From assembly GCA_031290855.1 (NCBI GenBank), contig JAISLM010000088.1:1-8465 (forward strand): a DNA stretch of 8,465 nt. The letters are read 5' to 3'. This document shows, in pieces, positions 1-5,438 of the stretch. The translations under genes were made by a program, and so were the position numbers. This DNA is from Spirochaetaceae bacterium (GTDB lineage Bacteria; Spirochaetota; Spirochaetia; Treponematales; Breznakiellaceae). The notes beneath the pieces are model-generated. The model was not told the origin of the DNA, did no database searches, and worked only from the letters and a program-made list of their open reading frames with translations. Positions within the stretch are counted from its first letter, which is position 1, and each line of letters starts with the position of its first letter.

Positions 1-766
1 GACTCGTTACCGCCGGGTCAAGGAAAACAGCGCCCTTCTCGGTCTTTCCCATCTTCTTGCCATCGCTCGTGGTTACCAGCGGGAAGGTCAGCCCGAAAGC
101 CGCCTCGCCTGAGTCGGAGGGCCGCCCTTCCACACGCCGTATCAACTCCAGTCCCGCCACGATGTTGCCCCACTGGTCATCGCCGCCTATCTGCAAGCGG
201 CAGCCGTAGCGCCTGTACAGTTCCAGAAAATCGTAACTCTGCAAAAGCTGGTAGTTAAACTCTATGAACGACAGCCCCGTCTCCATCCGCAGCCTGTACG
301 CCTCAAAGCTCAGCATACGGTTTACCGAAAAGTGCCGCCCTATCTCGCGCAGGAAGTCTATGTAGTTTAGACCCGCAAGCCAGTCCTTGTTGTTGGCGCA
401 GATTGTCTGTTCCCCGTCAAAGCCGCCCAGGAAGCGGTCAAGCTGGGCGCGGATCGCCTGCGCGTTGGCGTCAAGCTGCTCGTAGTCCAGCATCTTACGG
501 AGCTCCGTCTTGCCGGACGGGTCGCCGATACGCGCCGTGCCGCCCCCGATTAGGGCTATGCCACAGTGTCCCGCCTCACGCAGGTGCCTGAACGCGAAGA
601 ACGGAACCATGTGCCCGATATGAAGACTCATCCCCGTAGGGTCGCAGCCAACGTAAAAAGTCACGCCGCTCCCGTCCATCAACGCGGAAAGCGCGTCAAT
701 ATCGCTGCACTGGGCGATAAAACCCCGTTCCCTGAGTGTTAAAAGCGCCCCGTTCATAACCGCCAT
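1..766 (-). CDS. tyrS: Tyrosyl-tRNA synthetase, N-terminal 255 residues (C-terminus outside window)
   Basis: Class I aminoacyl-tRNA synthetase that charges tRNA-Tyr in the cytoplasm. Reading from 766 downward, the frame stays open to base 1. It shows the HIGH region YVGCDPTGMSLHIGH (residues 38-52), the GGGTARIGDPSGKT block (74-87), the tyrosine-binding region around NYQLLQSYDFL (171-181), QIGGDDQWGN (192-201) and the KMSKS-type loop KMGKT (238-242). This order and spacing are specific to bacterial TyrS. The missing part should hold the anticodon-binding and S4-like C-terminal domains. The start is ATG at 764-766, since an in-frame stop lies four codons upstream; ATG at 755-757 is an alternative. 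Neither has a strong Shine-Dalgarno. It lies 63 bases downstream of the glycosidase gene on the same strand and could be co-transcribed with it. Identification is secure; only the exact start is uncertain. Confidence 0.96.
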   Translation of the reverse strand, partial: MAVMNGALLTLRERGFIAQCSDIDALSALMDGSGVTFYVGCDPTGMSLHIGHMVPFFAFRHLREAGHCGIALIGGGTARIGDPSGKTELRKMLDYEQLDANAQAIRAQLDRFLGGFDGEQTICANNKDWLAGLNYIDFLREIGRHFSVNRMLSFEAYRLRMETGLSFIEFNYQLLQSYDFLELYRRYGCRLQIGGDDQWGNIVAGLELIRRVEGRPSDSGEAAFGLTFPLVTTSDGKKMGKTEKGAVFLDPAVTS

Positions 767-805
767 GTTCGCATATCAAAGTTTGTCTATCAACATGGAA
801 CACTT

Positions 806-822
806 TCCCGACGGTATCGGGA
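806..822. repeat. Short inverted repeat between the glycosidase gene and tyrS
   Basis: TCCCGA (806-811) and TCGGGA (817-822) form a 6-bp stem with a 5-base loop. The T-run that would make it a terminator (826-831) follows on the plus strand, where no gene needs terminating. On the minus strand the stem is followed by AAAGTG. It could be a weak attenuating or processing hairpin ahead of tyrS, but it does not look like a normal terminator of the upstream gene. Confidence 0.3.
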
Positions 823-829
823 GGGTTTT

Positions 830-2215
830 TTACTTTTTGCCGAGTATGTTAATCGTGAATAAGTAGAGCTTTTCGCTTTCCATGTGAATCTCCCAGCCCC
901 GCCCCGATTTGTTTGAAAGTATCTTTATCATGTTCTTTTTGAGCGAAAGGTTTTCGATCCCCATGATCTCAAGGTTTGGGATTATCCAGTCCACAGTCTT
1001 GCGCGGCAGCGAAATCAACAGGCCCACCGTGTTTTCGACCATCAGGCATATCGTCGAGAGCGCGTCGTAGCTCAGGAATTGGGGACGCGGGAAGGGATTA
1101 AGCTGTTCGCAGAGGTCTTCGGGCGGAAGCGCGGGCCCCTCCTTAAGCGGGAGGTAGGCCTCCCACAGGTTGCCTTTCTGGTGGTTGCCGTCCGGACTCA
1201 TCGAATCTAGTATGAAGTACAGGTGCCGTATCGCGCATTCCCGCGCCATCTCCCAGCGCTGGTAGCGCTCAAGCCCCTTGATAACCATGAAGGTAAGGTG
1301 CGGGAACACGGAGCCCCGGTAGCCGGCGCCCGACTCGGAGAAGTCCGGTTCGTTTACGGCAAGGGACGGGAAGGGGTGGGCCGCGCCGAAGTAGGCCGGG
1401 TCCTGCAACTTGCCGATGATCCGCTCGGCCTTGTCATCGTTGGGAATCTCGGCGAGCATCGTCCAGTAGGAGGCCAGGGTCTTTGCCCTGGTTTTTTCCC
1501 CGTTCATGTCAATATCGTAATAAAAACCGTCCTCGTTGTCCCACATAAGGCTGTTAATCCGCGTCTTCAGAGAAAAATACTGCTTCTTGTACTTAAAGCT
1601 GGACTCCTTATCGTTTAGAATGTCCGCCAGCGCCGAAAGGTACAGCACATTTATAGCCATCATCGCGTTGAAATCTACAGGATAAACGCACCCGTCCCTC
1701 GGCGAATTGAACATCCCGGTAACCGTTACCGGAGCCCGGTACAGACCGTTAGGCTGCTTGAACACCGCGTCTATCCAGGCCGTGTACCGGTCAAGAATCG
1801 GCAGTATCTCTTTTATCCGCTTCTTGTTCGCGGTCTTGTGGTACAGGTTGAATTCCGCCCACGAAAATACCGGTATGCCTAGACATTCAGGATTATCGTC
1901 AGTTACCGCCGGAGCGCCCGTCTTTATATCGTATGCCGCACGGATAGCGCCGTCCGGCTCCTGCCTCTCGTAAAACAAATCCAGCGTCGGATTTGCATGG
2001 TAAATCCGGTTTGAATAAACCAGAAAGAATGACGAATAAATCGCGTCCGCCTGCGTTACAACCGGACTGCCCTGGTATGAAAAAAATTTTGTTTTTATTG
2101 CGGAATCATCACAGTTTCTGTCCCAGCAGTCCTGGATCCACGCCCATGTCTTATCGTATATGTCAACAAAATCCTGGTCATAAAAATGTATCTTTGGAAA
2201 ATCACGCTTTATCAC
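830..2215 (-). CDS. GH63 / MGH1-like (alpha/alpha)6 glycoside hydrolase
   Basis: Predicted cytoplasmic glycosidase of 461 residues with no signal peptide. It resembles the clan GH-G (alpha/alpha)6 barrel enzymes (GH63, trehalase GH37, mannosylglycerate hydrolase). Supporting motifs are FYERQEPDGAIR (81-92), a GMFNSPRDG segment (167-175) followed by YPVDFNAMMAINVLYLSALA (179-198), MWDNEDGFYYDID (224-236), GYRGSVFP (299-305) and GNLWEAY (348-354). In the family the NLWEAY-type Glu (here E352) is the likely catalytic base. The general acid Asp usually lies in a G(M/W)DNSPR-type motif, but here that position is Phe (F169), so activity or substrate may differ. The start is GTG at 2213-2215, supported by AGGAG at 2221-2225 with a 5-base spacer. 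tyrS follows on the same strand. The substrate cannot be told from sequence; a compatible-solute or alpha-glucoside/mannoside role is only a guess. Confidence 0.82.
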   Translation of the reverse strand: MIKRDFPKIHFYDQDFVDIYDKTWAWIQDCWDRNCDDSAIKTKFFSYQGSPVVTQADAIYSSFFLVYSNRIYHANPTLDLFYERQEPDGAIRAAYDIKTGAPAVTDDNPECLGIPVFSWAEFNLYHKTANKKRIKEILPILDRYTAWIDAVFKQPNGLYRAPVTVTGMFNSPRDGCVYPVDFNAMMAINVLYLSALADILNDKESSFKYKKQYFSLKTRINSLMWDNEDGFYYDIDMNGEKTRAKTLASYWTMLAEIPNDDKAERIIGKLQDPAYFGAAHPFPSLAVNEPDFSESGAGYRGSVFPHLTFMVIKGLERYQRWEMARECAIRHLYFILDSMSPDGNHQKGNLWEAYLPLKEGPALPPEDLCEQLNPFPRPQFLSYDALSTICLMVENTVGLLISLPRKTVDWIIPNLEIMGIENLSLKKNMIKILSNKSGRGWEIHMESEKLYLFTINILGKK

Positions 2216-2254
2216 TTACTCTCCTATTTATAATAACATCCTACCATAAAAAAG

Positions 2255-2281
2255 GTTATACCATATCGGCCCAAAAGTCAA
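2255..2281 (-). promoter_or_regulatory. Possible sigma-70 promoter for the glycosidase gene
   Basis: On the minus strand TTGACT (2276-2281) is followed after 15 bases by TATAAC (2255-2260), about 40 bases upstream of the GTG start. The hexamers are good but the spacer is short. An AT-rich stretch nearer the gene (2226-2236) offers alternative -10 sequences. Confidence 0.35.
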
Positions 2282-2368
2282 ACCCGGCGGCGGGTAAAAC
2301 AACTGCGGTCACACACGATAACGCCGGAAGACACCCGGTCAATTGTACCAGCAAAAAAATTGGGCAAA

Positions 2369-2426
2369 GAGCCTGGTCCAAAACCGTGCGCTTTAGCGCA
2401 CAGTCAATTAGTTTTGGAACAGGCTC
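2369..2426. repeat. 58-bp nested palindrome (REP/MITE-like)
   Basis: The outer arms GAGCCTGGTCCAAAAC (2369-2384) and GTTTTGGAACAGGCTC (2411-2426) are complementary except at one position. Nested inside is a perfect hairpin, GTGCGC (2386-2391) TTTA GCGCAC (2396-2401), followed by a short spacer, so the element can form a cruciform or a compound RNA hairpin. The arm shares the GAGC start and CCAAAACC end with the two repeats at 4931 and 8111, matching them at 13 of 17 positions. It is therefore probably a related dispersed repeat. It could also be a terminus of the decayed insertion sequence beside it. Confidence 0.7.
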
Positions 2427-2527
2427 CAAAGATTATAAGTTTTAAGCAAAGAGGTCTCTACAGGCCGCCTCTTTAATGCAGTTCGGGAAACAGCGCCGCT
2501 TTCAGCCTTCTTCATCCATATTCGTTA
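2427..2527. other. Short intergenic stretch between the palindrome and the IS remnant
   Basis: No gene is visible here. AAAGAGG (2448-2454) and CCTCTTT (2468-2474) can pair as a 7-bp stem with a 13-base loop. This could be a weak terminator-like hairpin for readthrough transcription from the decayed transposase, or chance. Confidence 0.3.
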
Positions 2528-2919
2528 TCAGCGCTTCCCGTTCCCCAGGTCCAATCCCGTCCCGGCAAGCGCCTGCGGGTGTCCCTTGGCCAGCGTCCGC
2601 TCGTCCGCTGCCATCTGTTCAAGCCGGGGGTCCACGATGATGACGTTCTATTTTTTCTACAGCACTGACGTGCGGGACAATGCCCGAAAGTCTTCCCCCG
2701 GAACCCATGGTTCCGCCTTCACTTTTTGCCGCGCAGGCTGGATGCCCGCCGGCTCATGCGTACCGCTTCTTTATATCTTGGGGAAGAACCGTCAAGGGTG
2801 TGCCGAGAACTTTCCCTGACCATGCTGAGCATGAACCACAGCAGCCTTTTGAAGGCCATTTTGCTTTTACGGCTGAAATCCTGATTTCGTTTTTTCGAGC
2901 GGTTTTCATATCCGGCTTT
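2528..2919 (-). pseudogene. Decayed IS4-type transposase, N-terminal remnant
   Basis: On the minus strand from 2919 to 2719 one frame reads KAGYENRSKKRNQDFSRKSK, then MAFKRLLWFMLSMVRESS (ATG at 2857-2859), and later KEAVRMSRRASS before a TGA at 2719-2721. The pattern of a basic DFSRKSK block, then a FKRLLWFMLSMV hydrophobic helix, then MSR/QA.S is typical of the N-terminus of IS4-type transposases. After a one-base frame change the text continues as ARQKVKAEPWV, which is the expected next block. It then meets two in-frame stops (2657-2659 and 2648-2650). The same frame runs on as NVIIVDPRLEQMAADERTLA and ends at 2528-2530; I do not recognise that tail as transposase, and it may be a second fragment. 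The DDE catalytic part is missing, so the copy is dead. Confidence 0.68.
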
Positions 2920-3050
2920 TCACGGGATGCCGCGGACCAGCTAAAGACAATTTTTTTCCAATGATACCCCTCCCCTATGCCGGTTTATCCGCAAAGCCTG
3001 GTTTAATACCCCGCCGAACATTCGGTTCGCGTTTGCCGCACGGAGGTTCA

Positions 3051-4136
3051 TTACCGCAGTTTCTTGCGCAGCCTGCGGCGGCTGTTCCGGTCGGACTTCT
3101 TTTCGTCCGCCGTTTTTTCCGGCGCCGTCACACCTATCGGGTTTGGGGCCGGGTTTACGGGGTACTTTATTAACGGTTTTCTATCGGGGAACCGAGAGGC
3201 CGCAATCATCAAAACAATCGCGGCCAGCATCATTCCCGCCGAAAAAATCTGCCCGGTAGAGAAGCTTGTTAGCGGGTGGGCGAGCGCGAGCGGCAAATCG
3301 TTAGGCACAAGTTCTATGCGGTAGCCCAAATCGTTATCAGCCTCGCGGAAGTACTCTATCACGAAACGTATCACACCGTAGCCCAGAAGGTACAGCGCGC
3401 AAATGAAGCCCTTGAACGGTTTTTTGTTCCGTAGGGACCAGCAGATGAACCACAGGAAGACTCCTTCAAAGAAGGCTTCGAAGAGCTGGGTCGGGTAGCG
3501 CGGCAGGTTTACATCAGGCGACGCGCCGGAAGGACTCGCGGGTATCGGTATGCCCGTCTTTTTCGCCGCCTCGCGCACCCAGTCCAGGCTGGCCGGGAAC
3601 GTGGCCGCGTCCGGGAATATCATGCCGAGCGGCCCCGTGGTTACCCTGCCGTACAGTTCCGCGTTTATGAAGTTGCCTATCCTGCCGAAGGTATATCCGA
3701 GCGGTACCGAAGCGCCGAACATATCGCCGATCTCCCGCACCTGGAAACGGTGGACGACGCTCCATAGCAGAAAGCCCAGGGCACAGCCTATCACCCCGCC
3801 GTGATAGCTCATACCCTGCAAGCCGGTAAAGTTACCGTTGCGGAAGGGCCAGAATATCAGCCAGGGACGGCGGATATAGATGTCGCTCGTTTCGTACACG
3901 ATCGTGGCAAAAATACGCGCGCCCAAGAGCAGGCCCAGTATTCCCCAGAAAAACAGGCTGGAAAGCTGGTCGTCCGTCATCGGGAAGTTCCTCTCGCGCA
4001 CCTGTTTGCGGTACATGACGAACGCGATTGAGAACGCGACTATGTACATCAGACCGTACCATCGCACCGGCAACCCCGGTATTATTTCAGGTTTGAGCCA
4101 GGCCGGATATTTGATGGCCAGCGGCATAAAATTCAT
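3051..4136 (-). CDS. lgt: Prolipoprotein diacylglyceryl transferase
   Basis: Inner-membrane enzyme that transfers diacylglycerol from phosphatidylglycerol to the lipobox cysteine of prelipoproteins, the first step of lipoprotein maturation. The 361-residue product shows RWYGLMY (25-31), the GMSYHGG histidine motif (108-114), the family signature GRIGNFINAELYGR (151-164) with its Arg and Asn, RYPTQLFEAFFEG (213-225) and GVIRFVIEYFRE (254-265). Several hydrophobic segments (about 27-42, 60-80, 113-128, 224-235, 243-262, 294-313) fit the multi-spanning fold. There is an insert between the signature and RYPTQ (about 170-211), and a charged tail from about 335 ends in RRRLRKKLR. Two starts are possible, ATG at 4134-4136 or ATG at 4125-4127; neither has a clear Shine-Dalgarno. 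It stands alone, with a strong hairpin upstream and the IS remnant downstream. Confidence 0.96.
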   Translation of the reverse strand: MNFMPLAIKYPAWLKPEIIPGLPVRWYGLMYIVAFSIAFVMYRKQVRERNFPMTDDQLSSLFFWGILGLLLGARIFATIVYETSDIYIRRPWLIFWPFRNGNFTGLQGMSYHGGVIGCALGFLLWSVVHRFQVREIGDMFGASVPLGYTFGRIGNFINAELYGRVTTGPLGMIFPDAATFPASLDWVREAAKKTGIPIPASPSGASPDVNLPRYPTQLFEAFFEGVFLWFICWSLRNKKPFKGFICALYLLGYGVIRFVIEYFREADNDLGYRIELVPNDLPLALAHPLTSFSTGQIFSAGMMLAAIVLMIAASRFPDRKPLIKYPVNPAPNPIGVTAPEKTADEKKSDRNSRRRLRKKLR

Positions 4137-4309
4137 TATTAAAGTGTAGCCGTTTAATTTTTACAATTACAATAGCGTGTAACACTTCGCGTTGATTTAC
4201 CAGACTCCCCCGCCGCCCGCACCCGTAGGCTGCCATACCGCCGGTGACACTCCGCTGCAACCCGGCAAATCAACTGAAGCGTTCCACACCGGCTTCTCTA
4301 CACTCCCCG
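4137..4309. other. lgt upstream region
   Basis: No gene is supported here. The first 60 bases beside lgt are AT-rich and presumably carry its promoter. On the minus strand a TTGTAA...TTTAAT pair with a 17-base spacer lies very close to the ATG, so any such transcript would be almost leaderless. The remainder (about 4200-4309) is C-rich, with no ribosome site or plausible reading frame. Confidence 0.35.
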
Positions 4310-4345
4310 AAAACGCCCCCGCCACAGACGGCGGGGGCGTTTTTT
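4310..4345. terminator. Strong intrinsic terminator, apparently bidirectional
   Basis: The perfect arms CGCCCCCGCC (4314-4323) and GGCGGGGGCG (4330-4339) are separated by the loop ACAGAC. AAAA (4310-4313) precedes them and TTTTTT (4340-4345) follows. The T-tract is best on the plus strand, and the minus strand also has four T residues. On the minus strand it would stop transcripts from the bpuR-type operon and the non-coding block before they reach lgt. On the plus strand there is no annotated gene to terminate, which leaves open a short plus-strand RNA between 4150 and 4310. Confidence 0.85.
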
Positions 4346-4540
4346 GGGGGGTGTTGCAAAAAACTGTTATGGTGTTACAGAAAACTTTTCTACGGAAACC
4401 GGTGTTTCGGCGGAATTAAATACGACATTTTGTTTCCGGTAATAGCTTCTACCATCTACTACAATATAGATATCATACGTGCCGAAACCCGACCACATTA
4501 TGTTTCAGGGCATCGGCGTTTACCTTTGCACAGGCAGGGG
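4346..4540. other. AT-rich gap without a gene
   Basis: No coding frame is supported. A short hairpin, GAAAC-CGGT-GTTTC, lies near 4396-4410. If the RNA that follows is an omega RNA, its guide segment and the left end of its element should lie at the right end of this stretch, just before 4541. Confidence 0.3.
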
Positions 4541-4554
4541 GTGCATGGTATACT
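4526..4554 (+). promoter_or_regulatory. Possible plus-strand promoter ahead of the structured region
   Basis: TTGCAC (4526-4531), a 17-base spacer and TATACT (4549-4554) resemble a sigma-70 promoter with a good -10. It would start RNA near 4561. The -10 overlaps the left arm of the first hairpin (ATGGTA, 4545-4550), so the promoter and the full-length hairpin are partly competing readings. Confidence 0.3.
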
Positions 4555-4735
4555 AATCCATCATAAATTACCGGTAGGGGATGATGGGTACCATAAGCAT
4601 CCATGAGCCGGCGCGGGTGGTAGATTATCGGGTAACGCAAAGGCGCCAGGCCCGAATTTGCCTAGTGCCGTTAGAACTAGACCACGCTATATGTGGGGCC
4701 GGGTTCAGACCCCGTGGCGCTTAGCAAGGGCTGCC
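4541..4735 (+). ncRNA. Structured RNA candidate, possibly an omega RNA (HEARO)-like scaffold
   Basis: No protein frame is plausible, but pairing is extensive. Hairpin 1 has ATGGTA (4545-4550) with TACCAT (4589-4594), an internal loop, then CCATCAT (4558-4564) with ATGATGG (4581-4587). An unpaired ACGCA (4635-4639) follows. AGGCGCCA (4641-4648) then pairs with TGGCGCTT (4715-4722) and encloses four arms: GGC/GCC (4649/4660), CTAGT/ACTAG (4662/4676) with a 9-base loop, CCAC/GTGG (4682/4693) and CGGG/CCCG (4700/4711) with loop TTCAGAC. Compared from memory with IscB omega RNA, the order (5' hairpin, ACGCA, closing stem, an AGT...GAACT hairpin, further short hairpins) is similar. The closed part also looks like a tRNA cloverleaf with a long variable arm, but it lacks T8, the D-loop GG and a 7-base anticodon loop. 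Family identity is inference only. Confidence 0.38.
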
Positions 4736-4930
4736 ATGCGCCGCATTTGTCAGCCATGAAAGGGGACGGTAACGCGGGGGTGTCAGTCGCCGTTTAGGGC
4801 CGCCGGGAGGGCGGCGGGGAGTAGACCCCGCTGCGAATAACGGGCGTGTAACCGCCGGGTAGTCATTTCGATATTGCTTCGGGATAGCGGGCTGTAAGCG
4901 GGGGAAGCTTTCCCCTGCCAATTACCCAAT
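4736..4930. other. GC-rich hairpin-rich segment without a gene
   Basis: No frame gives a credible protein. The segment contains GCCGCC (4799-4804) with GGCGGC (4810-4815), the 6-bp hairpin GCGGGG-AGTAGA-CCCCGC (4814-4831), which shares two bases with the former, and a near-perfect 16-bp palindrome GGGGGAAGCTTTCCCC (4900-4915). It may be the 3' part of the structured RNA before it, the right end of a mobile element, or the 3' untranslated region of the minus-strand operon. Confidence 0.35.
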
Positions 4931-4969
4931 GAGCTTTTCTCAAAACCAAGCGGGTTTTGGGAAAAGCTC
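4931..4969 (-). repeat. 39-bp dispersed inverted repeat, copy A
   Basis: The arms GAGCTTTTCTCAAAACC (4931-4947) and GGTTTTGGGAAAAGCTC (4953-4969) pair over 17 positions, with one T-G wobble and a 5-base loop. Read on the minus strand, it matches the copy at 8111 base for base in both arms, including the asymmetric CCC versus CTC position. The loop differs (CGCTT versus CTGTT). It begins 5 bases after the stop codon of the PUR-domain gene, so in the transcript it would form a strong 3' hairpin, without a U-tract. Confidence 0.8.
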
Positions 4970-4974
4970 GGAAG

Positions 4975-5415
4975 CTATGTCTTTTTTCGGGGAAGTTTGA
5001 CTGTTTTGACGGTCCTGGCGGGCTTAAGCGTTTCCAGCACCTTGCCGGTTCTGTGCGGCCCGCCGCTTTCGCCATTGCCGTCCCTGGGCGTGAATTTCTT
5101 GTGCGCCGGGCGGCCGGCGGACGCCTCCGTAGGCGGCATCCCGCCCGGTTTGCCCGGCCTCCTCGCGGGGGCGCGGCGTTTTTCGCGGACGGCTTTTTCC
5201 ATGATCCGCAACGATTCGTCAAACCCGCGCAGGAATTCCTGTAGATCATCCTCGAACAGGATGACGGACTGGCGCTCGAAACCGCCTTCGTCCCTGTTCT
5301 TGCTCTCAACGATGTTCAGGTAAATATCGCCCTTGCGATTCTCCTTCACGTTGAAAAAATAACTCCGATTCTGAAGCAGCACTTTTTTTGAGAATAATTC
5401 TCCACGGATACCCAT
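4975..5415 (-). CDS. PUR-domain (DUF3276) nucleic-acid-binding protein, BpuR-like
   Basis: A 146-residue cytoplasmic protein. Residues 1-80 form one PUR repeat: GELFSKKVLLQNRSYFFNVK (5-24), ENRKGDIYLNIVESK (25-39), FERQSVILFEDDLQEFLRGF (46-65) and a closing helix. This closely follows the PUR-alpha-like family of spirochaetes and Bacteroidetes. Borrelia BpuR binds DNA and RNA and acts as a regulator; the role here is inferred from that. Residues 80-146 are a low-complexity tail rich in Lys, Arg, Pro and Gly (RRAPARRPGKPGG, VKTVKLPRKKT), likely disordered and able to add nucleic-acid affinity. The start is ATG at 5413-5415, because GGAG sits 6 bases upstream. An in-frame ATG at 5425-5427 is less well placed. 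It is last in a four-gene operon, 23 bases after the methyltransferase, and is followed at once by repeat copy A. Confidence 0.88.
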   Translation of the reverse strand: MGIRGELFSKKVLLQNRSYFFNVKENRKGDIYLNIVESKNRDEGGFERQSVILFEDDLQEFLRGFDESLRIMEKAVREKRRAPARRPGKPGGMPPTEASAGRPAHKKFTPRDGNGESGGPHRTGKVLETLKPARTVKTVKLPRKKT

Positions 5416-5438
5416 CGTTTTCTCCATCCTGATATACT

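Noticed and set aside
776..796. Tiny minus-strand reading frame MLIDKL ahead of tyrS as a leader peptide
   Set aside because: Only six codons, no Tyr codons, no clear ribosome site; no T-box-like sequence is visible either.
1223..1618. Plus-strand frame of 131 codons opposite the glycosidase gene
   Set aside because: Antisense shadow of a clearly conserved gene; the amino-acid text has no recognisable motif and there is no ribosome site.
2586..2964. Plus-strand frames of 77 and 94 codons between the glycosidase gene and lgt
   Set aside because: They are antisense to the transposase remnant, whose minus-strand text is recognisable.
4603..4723. C-type-lectin variable region of a diversity-generating retroelement, suggested by a plus-strand GFRP-like ending
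   Set aside because: The frame lacks the Gly-Gly-Ser-Trp and Asn-rich pattern, no template repeat or reverse transcriptase is in the window, and RNA pairing explains the segment better.
4541..4930. RNase P RNA, tmRNA, cobalamin riboswitch or group II intron
   Set aside because: None of their hallmark sequences (GAGGAAAGTC core, tmRNA ends, B12 box, domain V hairpin) could be found on either strand.
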